A DNA stretch of 64,000 nucleotides, from assembly GCF_020524325.1 (NCBI RefSeq), contig NZ_JAIVKY010000012.1:1-64000 (forward strand), written 5' to 3'. The notes under the pieces were generated by a model, which was not told the DNA's origin, did not search any database, and saw nothing but the letters and a program-made list of their open reading frames with translations. Numbering within the stretch: the first letter of the stretch is position 1; each line of letters begins with the position of its first letter. This stretch comes from Sutcliffiella horikoshii. Its GTDB lineage: Bacteria > Bacillota > Bacilli > Bacillales > Bacillaceae_I. Both the position numbers and the translations under genes were made by a program. This document shows, in pieces, positions 16,738 through 26,346 of this stretch.

Positions 16738-18075
16738 CTATTTTGCTGCATTAGCGGCCACTTGTACCGCATCCCATACTGTAGCAAATGGAGGGGCATA
16801 ACTTAAATCCAACATCGCAATTTGATTTGTCGTCAAACCGCAAGTAATAGCTGTCGCATAAACATCAAGCCTTTTCGCAATGGATTCATCTTTCCCAACA
16901 AGCTGAGCCCCCAGGAGCTTCTGCGACTCTTTTTCATATACCAGCTTAATATGGAGGGTTTCTGCTCCAGGATAATAGGAGGCATGGTTATTTGTTTTAA
17001 CCACCACTGTTTCAATATCTATATTTTCCTCCTTTGCTTGCTTTTCGGTGATTCCAGTCATAGCTGCCGTCCATTCCAGAATTTTCACCACATTTGTTCC
17101 AAGGATGCCAGCAAATTTTGTTGGTATTCCAGCAAGATTGTCAGCAGCGACTCTCCCATGTTTGTTAGCTGTTGTACCGAGTGCTATGTTTACAGGCTTA
17201 TTTAAAAGAAGGTGATTGCTTGTTGCACAATCCCCCGCTGCATAGATAGATGGAATGCTAGTTTCTTGATGGGAATTAACAATTAGAGCACCGTTTTCAA
17301 GCATATCTAAGCCTAGCTCTTTTATAAATTCCGTGTTCGGTTTTATCCCTATATTTACAATAACCGCATCCACTTCGTATGAATGTTTGTCTGTCAAAAT
17401 GCTTGTTACTTTTCCCTTTGACATTTTCAATTCTTTTACTTCTTCACCTGTTCGGATTTCAACTCTATCTTGTAGGGAGTCCGAAATTATTTTAGCCATT
17501 TCCTGATCATAATTTGGTAGGATCTGATTTTGCAGTTCTATGACGACTACCTCTTTACCAAGTTCCACCATAGTTTCGACAAGCTCCATTCCTATATATC
17601 CCCCACCTATGATGCCTACCTTTTTGATATTTTCCTTTTGATAGTACTTACGCATTTCTATTCCATCATTCAGTGTCTTCAATGTATGTACATTACTTGC
17701 TTCTTTAGGGATAAAAGGTGGAACGATTGGTTTGGCTCCTGTTGCAATCAATAATTTATCATAGTGGACATATGTTTCTTCGCCTGATTTAAGTTTTTTC
17801 ACCTTTACCCTTTTGTTTGAGTGATCAACATTTGTCACCTCATGATGGATATGCACGGCAATTTCTCGTTTTTCAAATTCTTCTACCGTTCTAGCTAACA
17901 GATCCTTATGAGATTCTGTGACTCCAGATATGTAATATGGCAGTCCACAGGCTCCATAAGAAACATGTTCATCTTTCTCAAATACGCTGATTTTTATCGT
18001 TTCATCAAGTCTTCTTAGTCTAGAGGCGGCACTCATTCCCCCTGCAATGCCCCCAATGATCACCACATGCTCCAT
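16738..18075 (-). CDS. CoA-disulfide reductase
   Basis: A 445-residue FAD/NAD(P)-dependent oxidoreductase. The FAD motif is VVIIGGIAGGMSAASRLRRL at the N-terminus. The single redox cysteine is in SYGACGLPYYISG (Cys near 43), characteristic of CoA-disulfide reductases and related persulfide or NADH oxidases rather than the CxxxxC disulfide reductases. The NAD motif GIIGGGYIGMELVE is near 155, with a C-terminal dimerisation domain. It probably maintains reduced coenzyme A, the main low-molecular-weight thiol besides bacillithiol in Bacillus. The start is the ATG at 18075 behind AGGAGG. Confidence 0.88.
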   Translation of the reverse strand: MEHVVIIGGIAGGMSAASRLRRLDETIKISVFEKDEHVSYGACGLPYYISGVTESHKDLLARTVEEFEKREIAVHIHHEVTNVDHSNKRVKVKKLKSGEETYVHYDKLLIATGAKPIVPPFIPKEASNVHTLKTLNDGIEMRKYYQKENIKKVGIIGGGYIGMELVETMVELGKEVVVIELQNQILPNYDQEMAKIISDSLQDRVEIRTGEEVKELKMSKGKVTSILTDKHSYEVDAVIVNIGIKPNTEFIKELGLDMLENGALIVNSHQETSIPSIYAAGDCATSNHLLLNKPVNIALGTTANKHGRVAADNLAGIPTKFAGILGTNVVKILEWTAAMTGITEKQAKEENIDIETVVVKTNNHASYYPGAETLHIKLVYEKESQKLLGAQLVGKDESIAKRLDVYATAITCGLTTNQIAMLDLSYAPPFATVWDAVQVAANAAK

Positions 18076-18163
18076 CACGTTTTCCTCCTAAATCCATCTC
18101 TGTTTTCATACCATTATATTCCCTCATGGCAGATAAAGTAGTCATGCAACATAAGAAAAAAAA

Positions 18164-18313
18164 CTTTAGGTGGTCAGGGATTCACCGCTGTTCCTTTCCT
18201 CAAATGGCTTCGCGTTCCTAGGGGCGCTGCTGGAGCCTCCTCGGCTTCGCCTTCGGGGTCTCCACCTACCGCTATCTCCCTCAGGAGTCTTCGCCATTTG
18301 CTCCAATCCACAG
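18164..18313 (-). repeat. Dispersed repeat, type A, minus orientation, with flank
   Basis: Full copy read on the minus strand. The inner stem is TGGAG/CTCCA (18260-18264 and 18231-18235), a compensated change from TTGAG/CTCAA. The AGACCCC and GAGGAGG blocks are kept. The 18164-18182 flank (CTTTAGG...) matches the flank of other A copies. It forms a composite with the type B copy at 18401. Confidence 0.9.
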
Positions 18314-18400
18314 CTAAAAATTACGAAAACGGAACGTCAATGCTTTTTCAGTTAACACGGTTAGATGCATTTTCAAAGCCCCTTGGTGAATGAAATCATC

Positions 18401-18531
18401 TAGTTGATTGGAGTAGAAGGCGCGTAGACGCCCGCGGGAGGAAGGGACAGGTGAGACCCCGGAAGGCGAAGCCTGAGGAGACTCACGGACCGCCCGCAGG
18501 CAAGCGAAGCGCCTGGAACGGAAATCAACTG
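18401..18531 (+). repeat. Dispersed repeat, type B, plus orientation
   Basis: Full type B: TTGATTGGAGTAGAAGGCGC at the left and GCGCCTGGAACGGAAATCAA at the right, with apical hairpin AGGC-GAA-GCCT. The 87-bp spacer from the A copy contains a TGCTTTTTCAGTTAAC block shared with the 39-kb composite. Confidence 0.9.
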
Positions 18532-18556
18532 TATAATATACTTTTCCCATATAAAA

Positions 18557-18595
18557 ACAGATGACCCTGCAAACGCAAGGTCATCTGTTTTTTAT
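18557..18595. terminator. mtnD operon terminator
   Basis: AACAGATGACC/GGTCATCTGTT perfect 11-bp arms with T-tracts on both strands. Confidence 0.9.
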
Positions 18596-19128
18596 TAGTT
18601 ATTTACTTCCTCTTTTTCATAAATTGGTACCCAACCTTCTGTCGTAACGAAAATTCGAACCGCAACTACTTTACGATCCTCCATTAAGGTGAAATAGTGA
18701 CGAACATTAGGAGGGACAGAGATTAAATCGCCCGGCTCCAATTCTACATCAAAGAAGGAACCATCTTTTCCTTGAATAACGAATATACCATGACCACTGA
18801 CAATGAAACGAACTTCATCATCTGTATGATGGTGCTCTTTATTGAAGTTCTGAAGAAGTTGCTCCAAGTTTGGTGTTGTATCAGATAAGGAGATAACGTC
18901 TTGTGCCTTGTAACCTCTTTTCAAAGAAATCGCAGCAATCTCGTCTTTGAAAACTGTCAGGATTTCTTCTTTGTTTTCATCTGATAAAGAAAAGTTTTCC
19001 TGTAAGTGTTGCGGGAGTTTTGCAATGTCCCAGTTTTCGTAGATTACTTCATTATTATTAAGGAAGCTTTTTACCTGTTCTTTTCCACTAATTCTTTCAT
19101 TTGTTTCGTGTAATCTGATTTCTGCCAT
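18595..19128 (-). CDS. mtnD: Acireductone dioxygenase
   Basis: A 177-residue cupin enzyme of the methionine salvage pathway. It splits the acireductone to formate and 2-keto-4-methylthiobutyrate (iron form), or to a CO-releasing off-pathway product (nickel form). The metal ligands are in HHHTDDEVRFIVSGHG (His, His, Glu) with the last His in PPNVRHYFTL. It is the last gene of mtnWXBD as in B. subtilis, but a type A repeat fills the 200-bp gap to mtnB, so read-through or a separate promoter must supply it. Confidence 0.95.
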   Translation of the reverse strand: MAEIRLHETNERISGKEQVKSFLNNNEVIYENWDIAKLPQHLQENFSLSDENKEEILTVFKDEIAAISLKRGYKAQDVISLSDTTPNLEQLLQNFNKEHHHTDDEVRFIVSGHGIFVIQGKDGSFFDVELEPGDLISVPPNVRHYFTLMEDRKVVAVRIFVTTEGWVPIYEKEEVNN

Positions 19129-19161
19129 GTTAAACTCCTCCTAAATTTATATCACTATTAA

Positions 19162-19294
19162 AAACCGCTGTTCCTTTCCGCAAATGGCTCGCTTTCCGCG
19201 GGACGGTGCTTGAGCCTCCTCACTTCGTTGCGGGGTCTCAAGCTACCGTTACTCCCCCGCTGGAGTCTTCACCATTTGCTCCAATCCACAGCTA
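19162..19294 (-). repeat. Dispersed repeat, type A, minus orientation, inside the mtn operon
   Basis: Solo copy without a B partner. The stems GCTTGAG/CTCAAGC and ACGGT/ACCGT are intact, and the outer arm reads GCAAATGG. It sits between mtnB and mtnD, transcribed in the same direction as the operon. Confidence 0.9.
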
Positions 19295-19328
19295 GGGAAA
19301 CTATTGAACTAACTTTTCTAACTAAGAT

Positions 19329-19967
19329 TCAAATAGATACTTTCGGTTGTATTAAGTTTTTCACGCTTAATAATTTCAAATGATAGGAGAATAGAAACTC
19401 CCAGGCTTCTAGGTATTTTTTTGCTTCAAAGGCGGTTTTGCCCCATACAGTAATTCCATGATTCCTGATGAGGACAGCTCCAGCATCTCCATCTATATAT
19501 TGAGAAAAATCGTCTGCTAGAGCTGGTATATCCGCATGGTTTCTTATGATTGGGATGCTTACTTCTGCATCCTCTTCCCAAATACCAAATGCTTTAATGA
19601 TTTCTTGTCCTTTAAACCGAATCTCACCATGGTCCCCATACAGCTCAGAGACGACATTATTATCTACTGTATGAACATGCAAGGAACAACCTGCATTCGT
19701 CTTTTGGTATACCTTTAAATGAAGCAAGGTTTCTGCTGAAGGTTTCAAGCTTGTATTTTCGACAGCTTTACCTAGTTCATCTACAAGTAGGAAATCTTCT
19801 GAGGTTTTCTTTCTTTTATCCTTGCCGCTTGAGGAAACCAAGAATTGCAGTGGGGTATCTGATACTTTGATAGAAAGGTTTCCACTTGTACCAAAGAACC
19901 AATCACGCCCTGCTAACTCTTCCTTAACCTCAGAAAGCTCTGACCATTTCCCCAAAAATTGACTCAT
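19329..19967 (-). CDS. mtnB: Methylthioribulose-1-phosphate dehydratase
   Basis: A 212-residue class II aldolase-fold enzyme removing water from 5-methylthioribulose-1-phosphate. The landmarks are [16 protein letters not shown], the metal-binding histidine pair in [11 protein letters not shown] (about residues 98-100) and the C-terminal [12 protein letters not shown] with the third histidine. The start overlaps the mtnX stop by 4 bp (ATGA), so translation is coupled. Confidence 0.95.
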   Translation of the reverse strand: MSQFLGKWSELSEVKEELAGRDWFFGTSGNLSIKVSDTPLQFLVSSSGKDKRKKTSEDFLLVDELGKAVENTSLKPSAETLLHLKVYQKTNAGCSLHVHTVDNNVVSELYGDHGEIRFKGQEIIKAFGIWEEDAEVSIPIIRNHADIPALADDFSQYIDGDAGAVLIRNHGITVWGKTAFEAKKYLEAWEFLFSYHLKLLSVKNLIQPKVSI

Positions 19968-20629
19968 GCTGTCACCTCCCGTTTTTTCAAAATGTCCATC
20001 ACATCAAAAAATGTTTCGAATGGGGAAAAGCTGATGGAATGTTCCTCACATTTTTTAATCAAAAAGTCTCTAGCAATCACTTGATCAGAAAGCTTAGCCG
20101 CTTCTAAGTCTGTAATGGAATCACCAATCACTATTTTAAAAGTGTCTGTTTTGGCAAGCTTCCTAATAATTGATGGCTTGCAGCAGCCACAATCATTGTT
20201 ACACTCCGAATCACATGAATGCGGCCAAAGGATGTTTATTGTTTCTCCAGAAAAATCGGAGTGATTGCAGTAGATGTTCGCTTCTTCTACCAGCCCATCT
20301 AAAAGTGGTTCTACAAAAAAATCAATGCCGCCAGAAACAATATAAAGAGGAATATCTTCTTCTTTTGTAAAAGCCACAAACTCTTTGAAGCCATCACGAA
20401 TCTCAGCGTGAGCTAAAATATATTCCGTAATAACCTTTTTTTTCTCAGAAGGAAGAAGGGAAAACATTTTCCCCACCCCTTCCTTGATGGAGATCTCTTG
20501 GGATAGTACCTTATTTTTAATGTCGTCCCATTCTGCTGGGGCGAATTTCTTCATGATGGCAATGATATTGTCACTGTTGGTGATGGTTCCATCAAAGTCG
20601 CAAAATATCATCGGCTTTTTAGCTTTCAT
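19964..20629 (-). CDS. mtnX: 2-hydroxy-3-keto-5-methylthiopentenyl-1-phosphate phosphatase
   Basis: A 221-residue HAD-superfamily phosphatase. Motif I is FCDFDGTIT (nucleophile Asp near 9), motif II IVSGG, and the acidic motif [11 protein letters not shown] is near the C-terminus. A cysteine-rich insertion [12 protein letters not shown] lies near residue 150, as in B. subtilis MtnX. It yields the acireductone used by MtnD. The start is the ATG of MKAKKPMIF, overlapping the mtnW stop by 4 bp; the frame upstream is just the mtnW tail in another phase. Confidence 0.94.
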   Translation of the reverse strand: MKAKKPMIFCDFDGTITNSDNIIAIMKKFAPAEWDDIKNKVLSQEISIKEGVGKMFSLLPSEKKKVITEYILAHAEIRDGFKEFVAFTKEEDIPLYIVSGGIDFFVEPLLDGLVEEANIYCNHSDFSGETINILWPHSCDSECNNDCGCCKPSIIRKLAKTDTFKIVIGDSITDLEAAKLSDQVIARDFLIKKCEEHSISFSPFETFFDVMDILKKREVTA

Positions 20630-21870
20630 GTTGTAACCTCCACACTTCCCCACTGCTTCAGTGCTACCTCTAACTCAGGATGTTTTTCGGCGTAAGATGC
20701 CAGTGATTCCCCAGCCTTTACCGCATCAACTGCTTGACGAAAAGCTTTTGCCCCGGCTGCCCCACCAAGCTCATGTCCGTGGACACCGCCTCCTGCATTA
20801 ATGACCGCATCATTTCCAAAGTCCTGATAAAGGAGCGGTACAAGTCCTGGGTGTATTCCAGCTGATGGTACAGGCAAAGTCGTTTTAAACTGATTGTCTG
20901 CTACTGTTAGGGCATCACGAATTCCAAGCGCCTGTTCCTTTGGCAACGCAACACTTCCATAAGGCGATGGGAATAAAGAAAAATCAGCTCCGGCATAACG
21001 TAAAAGTTTTCCTAACAACAATTCATTAGAAACGCCATAAAATTCTGAAGGGGTAAACGCTCCGCTAACTGCCGGATGTGCCATAATCGGAATGGATACT
21101 TCCTTTTCTTCAGCTAAACTTTGAAGTGTATCAAGTCCATAAGCAAAAACATTAAATAGCAGAAAATCAGCACCCAATTCTACCGCTCTTTTTGCTTTAT
21201 CTTTAAGTTCTAACGTACGGCCTGTCAGGTTTACCGCATATCTTGCTCGATGACCTGTGTCTTCTTTCACTTCCTCAAGTATCCTTTTGCCTTCGGTAAT
21301 CCTTTTTTCAAAAGGGGTAAGGTTGTTTTCAAACAATATTTCATCATCCTTGATGAAATCCACTCCCCCGAGTGCCTGATTCCTCAACTGATCCGTAAGA
21401 TAATCAAGGTCCCTGCCAATTACCCCCTTGAAAATGCTCATGACAAATGGTCTATGATGAACGCCAGTAATGGAGCGAAGCCCTTCGATTCCGAATTTCG
21501 GTCCAGGATATGCTAGCTTCAAGTCACTGCTAAACTCAAGGTCAATCAATTTTATTTCGCCATCTAATGACAGCTTGCCAAATACCGTGGTTAAAATGGC
21601 CGGAAGGTCGTTGCTATAATTGAAACTTGGATAAGCAATTTGGATAATCCCGCGTGTTACCCCTTTTCCTAAATAAGCATCCACCCTGTCACTTGACGAG
21701 AGCTCTTTCACGCTTACGACTCTACCTTTATGCTTTTTCAGTTGTTCCTGTTCAAGCTGCGGGAGGTCCGTCCAAGATCCGATTGTAAGACCGAGCGCGA
21801 TACCTTCCGCTTTTTTTTCAAGATTCCCTTTATGATCATGAACCAGATAGGTTGCTAGAATTTCCGACAT
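20626..21870 (-). CDS. mtnW: 2,3-diketo-5-methylthiopentyl-1-phosphate enolase (RuBisCO-like)
   Basis: A 414-residue RuBisCO-like protein catalysing the enolisation step of methionine salvage, with no carboxylase activity. The metal-binding segment [12 protein letters not shown] keeps the carbamylated-lysine region [12 protein letters not shown] and [17 protein letters not shown] are also visible. The start is the ATG of MSEILATYL. It is first in mtnWXBD and directly behind an S-box riboswitch. Confidence 0.95.
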   Translation of the reverse strand: MSEILATYLVHDHKGNLEKKAEGIALGLTIGSWTDLPQLEQEQLKKHKGRVVSVKELSSSDRVDAYLGKGVTRGIIQIAYPSFNYSNDLPAILTTVFGKLSLDGEIKLIDLEFSSDLKLAYPGPKFGIEGLRSITGVHHRPFVMSIFKGVIGRDLDYLTDQLRNQALGGVDFIKDDEILFENNLTPFEKRITEGKRILEEVKEDTGHRARYAVNLTGRTLELKDKAKRAVELGADFLLFNVFAYGLDTLQSLAEEKEVSIPIMAHPAVSGAFTPSEFYGVSNELLLGKLLRYAGADFSLFPSPYGSVALPKEQALGIRDALTVADNQFKTTLPVPSAGIHPGLVPLLYQDFGNDAVINAGGGVHGHELGGAAGAKAFRQAVDAVKAGESLASYAEKHPELEVALKQWGSVEVTT

Positions 21871-21907
21871 TATGTACACCCTTTCTAACGATGATAAAAA
21901 ATAAAAA

Positions 21908-22057
21908 ACAAAAAACCCCTTCCATAAGAAGAGGTTAGTCTATCTAACGTCCTCTTATCTATCAGCTTTATGCTGCAAGATTTAGCACCGTGCTTAACTG
22001 AATAAGTCGGTTGCCGGGTTTCATCGGGCTAGTCCCTCCACCTGCTCTTGATAAGAT
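21908..22057 (-). ncRNA. SAM riboswitch (S-box) controlling mtnWXBD
   Basis: The minus strand shows CTTATCAAGAGCAGGTGGAG, GGGACTAGCCCGATGAAAC, CCGGCAACC, GGTGCTAAATC and GATAAGAG, then the terminator AACCTCTTCTTATGGAAGG with GGTTTTTTG about 40 nt before mtnW. Confidence 0.95.
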
Positions 22058-22105
22058 TGGATTATTATAAAGTTCAAATTATCTAAATACTAAATTCTAG
22101 TTGAG

Positions 22106-22134
22106 ATTATGCCATCATTTTGAACTTATGTCAA
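22106..22134 (-). promoter_or_regulatory. SigA promoter for the mtnW leader
   Basis: TTGACA (22129-22134), 17 bp, CATAAT (22106-22111) on the minus strand. The transcript would start about 40 nt before the S-box. Confidence 0.85.
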
Positions 22135-22142
22135 CAGACTAT

Positions 22143-23315
22143 TCAGAAAATCTTTAACTCTCTGATTCGTTGAACTGCTTCTTGTAATCTTTCTGTACTA
22201 GTTAACAAACCGACGCGAACATAACCTTCCCCATAGGACCCAAAGCCAATACCAGGGGCTACCACCACATGTGCTTCTTCAAGCAGCTTATCTGCAAACT
22301 CTTCGGAAGTATAGTCTTCCGGAACTTTTAACCATGCAAAAAATGACCCATTTGGCGCCTTTACTTCCCAACCAATTTCCTGTAACCCATGAATAAGGAC
22401 GTTTCTTCTTTCCTCATACAAATCTACCAACTCTTGTACACAGGTTTGTTTATCTAACAAAGCAGTTGCAGCCGCCTCTTGGATTGCGCCAAAAATACTT
22501 ACATACATATGATCCTGCAAAAGATTGATAGCTTTAATCACACTTTCATTCCCCACTGCAAACCCCACTCGCCAGCCTGCCATATTAAAAGTTTTCGACA
22601 AAGTATAGATTTCAATGCCGACATCTTTCGCACCGCGGGTCTGTAAGAAGCTAAGTGGTTTTTTCCCATCAAAGCCGATAGCGCCATAGGCAAAGTCATG
22701 AACAACGCAAATACCGTGCTCACTTGCAAGCTCTACAGTTTCCTCAAAAAAAGCAGAATTCGCTACAGCTCCTGTCGGATTATTGGGATAATTGAGGAAC
22801 ATAAGCTTCGCAGCTTTTAAGACTTCCGGATTGATATCTTCATAGTTTGGTAAAAAATGATATACTTCTTTTAATGGCATATATTCCATTTTAGCTTTAG
22901 CCAATGCTACACCAGACCAATAATCCGGATAGCCTGGATCTGGGACAAGTACGGTATCCCCTTCATTCAATAAACATTGGGGGATTTCCACAAGTCCAGC
23001 CTTGCCACCAAAGAGGATGGCCACCTCAGTTTCTGGATTTATGTCCACATCGTATTCTCGTTTATAAAAAGTTGCGATCGCTTCTTTAAAAAAATGATGA
23101 CCCTGAAATGGGGAATATTTATGATGATTCGGTTTTTCTACAGCTTCCTGTAACGACTTTACAATATGTTCAGGAGTCGGCTGGTCAGGGTTTCCTTGTC
23201 CAAGATTAATAACATCATGACCTTGTGCTACAACTTTCCCCACTTTTTCAACCAATGAAGCAAAGAACTGTTTAGGCAGTGTATTTAATAATTCAGATTG
23301 TTGAAAGTGTTTCAT
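22143..23315 (-). CDS. mtnE: Methionine aminotransferase of the salvage pathway
   Basis: A 390-residue class I/II PLP aminotransferase. The PLP lysine is in YTLSKTFNMAGWRVGFAVG, the Asp in VVHDFAYGAIGF, and the Arg that binds the substrate carboxylate in YVRVGLLTS. It converts 2-keto-4-methylthiobutyrate to methionine, the last step of salvage. The assignment rests on position between mtnW and mtnU as in B. subtilis. The start is the ATG at 23315 with TAGGTG upstream; a GTG three codons earlier is less well spaced. Divergent from mtnU. It may also use other amino acids as donors. Confidence 0.9.
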   Translation of the reverse strand: MKHFQQSELLNTLPKQFFASLVEKVGKVVAQGHDVINLGQGNPDQPTPEHIVKSLQEAVEKPNHHKYSPFQGHHFFKEAIATFYKREYDVDINPETEVAILFGGKAGLVEIPQCLLNEGDTVLVPDPGYPDYWSGVALAKAKMEYMPLKEVYHFLPNYEDINPEVLKAAKLMFLNYPNNPTGAVANSAFFEETVELASEHGICVVHDFAYGAIGFDGKKPLSFLQTRGAKDVGIEIYTLSKTFNMAGWRVGFAVGNESVIKAINLLQDHMYVSIFGAIQEAAATALLDKQTCVQELVDLYEERRNVLIHGLQEIGWEVKAPNGSFFAWLKVPEDYTSEEFADKLLEEAHVVVAPGIGFGSYGEGYVRVGLLTSTERLQEAVQRIRELKIF

Positions 23316-23413
23316 CTTTTTCACCTACTTAAAAAATTCTTGAAATCCTAGTCACAAATCATATATTGTTAAATTCAACTTGTAAAGTATTTTTTCAACG
23401 GGGGGATAAAAAT

Positions 23414-24196
23414 ATGAAATGGAAAATAGCTTGTATTCAATTTGATGTAGCCTTCGGTGATCCCGAAGCAAATATAGAAAAAGCATGTGAACTGCTAACT
23501 GTGGCAGGAAAGGATCGACCAGATATCATAGTCCTTCCTGAACTATGGTCCACAGGCTATGACCTCGGGCGCCTTGATAAAATTGCGGATTCCGGCGGTT
23601 TTGTTACGACTAAATTCCTTAAATCTGCTGCAAAGGAACTGAAAACTCACATTGTGGGGGGTTCTGTCGCCAAAAAAACGAACAAAGGTATTTATAATAC
23701 AATGATTACCGTCAACAAAGATGGTGTAGTAGCAGGCGAATATAGTAAATTGCATCTTTTTCGCTTGATGGACGAGCATCATTTCCTCCAACCTGGGAAG
23801 ACAGATGGGATGTTTGAGCTTGATGGTGAAACATGTGCAGGATTCATTTGTTATGATATCCGTTTTCCTGAATGGATCCGAGCGCATACTACGAAAGATG
23901 CAAAAGCGATATTCGTTGTTGCTGAGTGGCCGTTGGCAAGGGTCGATCATTGGCGAACCCTTCTTATTGCGAGGGCCATTGAAAACCAGTGCTATGTAAT
24001 CGCATGTAATCGTTCTGGTGCTGATCCTAAGAATGCTTTTGCTGGGCACTCGATGATTATCGATCCTTGGGGGGAAATTGTGGCAGAGGCTGGGGAAACG
24101 GAAGAAATCATTACAGCTGAGATAGATTTGGCTAAGGTTGAGGAAGTAAGAAAAAGAATCCCAATCTTCGAAGATCGAAGACCACAATACTATTAA
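23414..24196 (+). CDS. mtnU: Carbon-nitrogen hydrolase, omega-amidase
   Basis: A 260-residue nitrilase-superfamily enzyme. The catalytic triad is visible: Glu in VLPELWSTGYD, Lys in YSKLHLF and Cys in GFICYDIRFPEW. MtnU-type omega-amidases hydrolyse the 2-oxoglutaramate left when glutamine donates its amino group in the MtnE reaction, pulling salvage forward. The start is the ATG at 23414 behind GGGGGA; the 16 codons before it have no signal. A small type A/B repeat remnant follows. Confidence 0.92.
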   Translation: MKWKIACIQFDVAFGDPEANIEKACELLTVAGKDRPDIIVLPELWSTGYDLGRLDKIADSGGFVTTKFLKSAAKELKTHIVGGSVAKKTNKGIYNTMITVNKDGVVAGEYSKLHLFRLMDEHHFLQPGKTDGMFELDGETCAGFICYDIRFPEWIRAHTTKDAKAIFVVAEWPLARVDHWRTLLIARAIENQCYVIACNRSGADPKNAFAGHSMIIDPWGEIVAEAGETEEIITAEIDLAKVEEVRKRIPIFEDRRPQYY

Positions 24197-24204
24197 TTTA
24201 TTTT

Positions 24205-24291
24205 AGTTGATGGGTTAGTCACCGCTGTTTCTTTCCGGAAATGGCTTCACTTTCCGCAGGCAAGCGAAGCGCGTGGAACGAAAATCAACTG
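24205..24291. repeat. Chimeric remnant of an A-spacer-B composite
   Basis: The left part is the flank and first third of a minus-oriented type A (GTTGATGGGTTAGTCACCGC...AAATGGCTTC). It jumps directly into the right end of a plus-oriented type B (GGCAAGCGAAGCGCGTGGAACG...ATCAACTG). The spacer and both middles are gone. Confidence 0.8.
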
Positions 24292-24320
24292 TATTATAAA
24301 TTCTCTTACTCTTCCAAAAC

Positions 24321-24350
24321 AAAAAGGACTCCGCAATGGGAGTCCTTTTC
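24321..24350 (-). terminator. Cold-shock gene terminator
   Basis: AAAAGGACTCCC-attg-CGGAGTCCTTTTTG on the minus strand. Confidence 0.9.
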
Positions 24351-24363
24351 TATTTGGCTAGCA

Positions 24364-24612
<249 letters not shown>

Positions 24613-24677
24613 TCAAACATTTCAAGACGAAAACGTGTTTCTGACTTTCCATATTCACGAACAAAAATAATAGTTTA

Positions 24678-24706
24678 ATAATAACAGGTGCCTATCATTT
24701 TTTCAA
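24678..24706 (-). promoter_or_regulatory. SigA promoter of the cold-shock gene
   Basis: TTGAAA (24701-24706), 17 bp, TATTAT (24678-24683) on the minus strand. Confidence 0.75.
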
Positions 24707-24792
24707 GGTTTTAACCAAACAATTCATACAATTCCATTAAATTCTTTAAAAAATCTGATAATGGTCATAAAAAAGATTATTAAAAAAACTTA

Positions 24793-24822
24793 TTGACAAT
24801 TTTCCCTTCACCTTGTTATTAT
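24793..24822 (+). promoter_or_regulatory. SigA promoter of the mtnKA leader
   Basis: TTGACA (24793-24798), 18 bp, TATTAT (24817-24822), about 50 nt ahead of the S-box aptamer. Confidence 0.7.
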
Positions 24823-24880
24823 TTTCATCAAGCAATAATTTTCACACAATTTTATACATTCACAATTTATTGATTGTGAT

Positions 24881-25094
24881 CTCTTATCAAGAGCAGGTGG
24901 AGGGATTTGGCCCGATGAAACCCAGCAACCGACCGTAATACTGTTGTGAAACAGGGCGTTACACATTTGTGGACGCCGAACGTAATCGTTCATAAGGCAC
25001 GGTGCTAATTCCAGCAGAAATTATTTCTGGCAGATAAGAGGGGAGAAGTCTACTCTTCAAGCCTCTTTCTTATGGAAAGGGGCTTTTATTTTTA
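24881..25094 (+). ncRNA. SAM riboswitch (S-box) controlling mtnKA
   Basis: CTCTTATCAAGAGCAGGTGG, GGGATTTGGCCCGATGAAAC, CCAGCAACC, GGTGCTAATTCC and the closing CAGATAAGAG. The region between CCAGCAACC and GGTGCTAATTCC is about 70 nt, longer than in the two other S-boxes here, so one peripheral stem is extended. The terminator AGCCTCTTTC-ttat-GGAAAGGGGCTTTT follows at 25060-25087. Confidence 0.96.
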
Positions 25095-25146
25095 AATAAA
25101 TAATTGCCCCGTAATTAATCAATCATTTATCACGGGGGTTATAAAT

Positions 25147-26343
25147 ATGACAATTACAGCAACTACTGAATATGAGCCGTTAACAGAATCTACCGCAATT
25201 GCACTGGCAAAAGATCTTGAATTCTTTAAAGAAGGTGCACTCTTACATTGCCGAGAAATCGGGGATGGAAATTTGAACCTTGTCTTTCACATAAGGGATG
25301 AAAACAATACAGGGATAATTATTAAGCAGGCATTGCCTTATGCAAAAGTTGTTGGAGAAAGCTGGCCATTGACCCTGCACAGGGCAACAATTGAAGGTAA
25401 TTATTTGAAGAACGCCGCCACGTTGGTACCTAACCTTATTCCGAAAGTCTATTATACAAACGAGGCTTTAGCGATAACAATCATGGAAGACCTTTCCCAT
25501 TTGGAAATCGTTCGAAATGGTTTCTTAAACGGCAAGGACTTCCCTCTTCTCTCAAAACATATTGGGGAATACTTGGCGAAAACACTGTTTTACACTTCTG
25601 ATTTTGGGTTGAATCAACAAGATAAGAAGAAACTTCAGCAGGCATTTACAAACCCTGAGCTTTGTAAGATTACGGAAGACCTAGTGTTTACAGATCCTTT
25701 TTATGAAAGTGAGACGAACGATTATGAGCCTGAGCTGCTTGGTTCTGTAGAGGAAATATGGAATGATGTGGAATTAAAACTTGAAGTGGCAAAGCTGAAA
25801 TACACATTTTTGAGCAACGGAGAAGCACTTTTACATGGTGACCTCCACACAGGAAGCATTTTTGCTAGTGAAATTGATACAAAAGTGATTGACCCTGAAT
25901 TTGCATTTTTCGGACCAATCGGCTTTGACGTTGGACAGTTCTTTGCCAATATCCTCTTACAAGCAATCACTAAAGACGACAGTAACAGGGCTAGTATCAC
26001 CTCCCATCTGTATCAAGTGTGGGAAAGATTCACGTCCACTTTCTCAGATTTATGGAAGACACAAAGTGTGGAACACTTCACACAAACACCAGGATACTTA
26101 GATTTCTTCTTGAAAAAAGTTTTTACAGATGCTATTGGGTTTGCCGGATGTGAAGTTATTCGACGCACCATTGGCTTGGCGCATGTAGCCGACCTTGATA
26201 CAATCCAACCTTATGAGCGTAGAATTTCAGTAAAACAACAAGCTTTGTTACTAGGGCAAAAATTAATTAAAAACGCAGCACACATCCGTAACATTCAAGA
26301 TGTTGAATCACTACTTGATAATGAATTAAAAGGGAATGGATAA
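25147..26343 (+). CDS. mtnK: 5-methylthioribose kinase
   Basis: A 398-residue kinase with the aminoglycoside-phosphotransferase fold that phosphorylates methylthioribose, the entry step of salvage. The catalytic loop is ALLHGDLHTGSIF and the metal-binding motif KVIDPEFAFFGPIGFDVG. The length matches B. subtilis MtnK. It is followed 3 bp later by mtnA and preceded by an S-box. Confidence 0.96.
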   Translation: MTITATTEYEPLTESTAIALAKDLEFFKEGALLHCREIGDGNLNLVFHIRDENNTGIIIKQALPYAKVVGESWPLTLHRATIEGNYLKNAATLVPNLIPKVYYTNEALAITIMEDLSHLEIVRNGFLNGKDFPLLSKHIGEYLAKTLFYTSDFGLNQQDKKKLQQAFTNPELCKITEDLVFTDPFYESETNDYEPELLGSVEEIWNDVELKLEVAKLKYTFLSNGEALLHGDLHTGSIFASEIDTKVIDPEFAFFGPIGFDVGQFFANILLQAITKDDSNRASITSHLYQVWERFTSTFSDLWKTQSVEHFTQTPGYLDFFLKKVFTDAIGFAGCEVIRRTIGLAHVADLDTIQPYERRISVKQQALLLGQKLIKNAAHIRNIQDVESLLDNELKGNG

Positions 26344-26346
26344 TTT

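Noticed and set aside
23543-24187. 214-codon open frame antisense to mtnU
   Set aside because: The plus strand encodes a clear nitrilase with a full catalytic triad; the antisense product has no recognisable domain.
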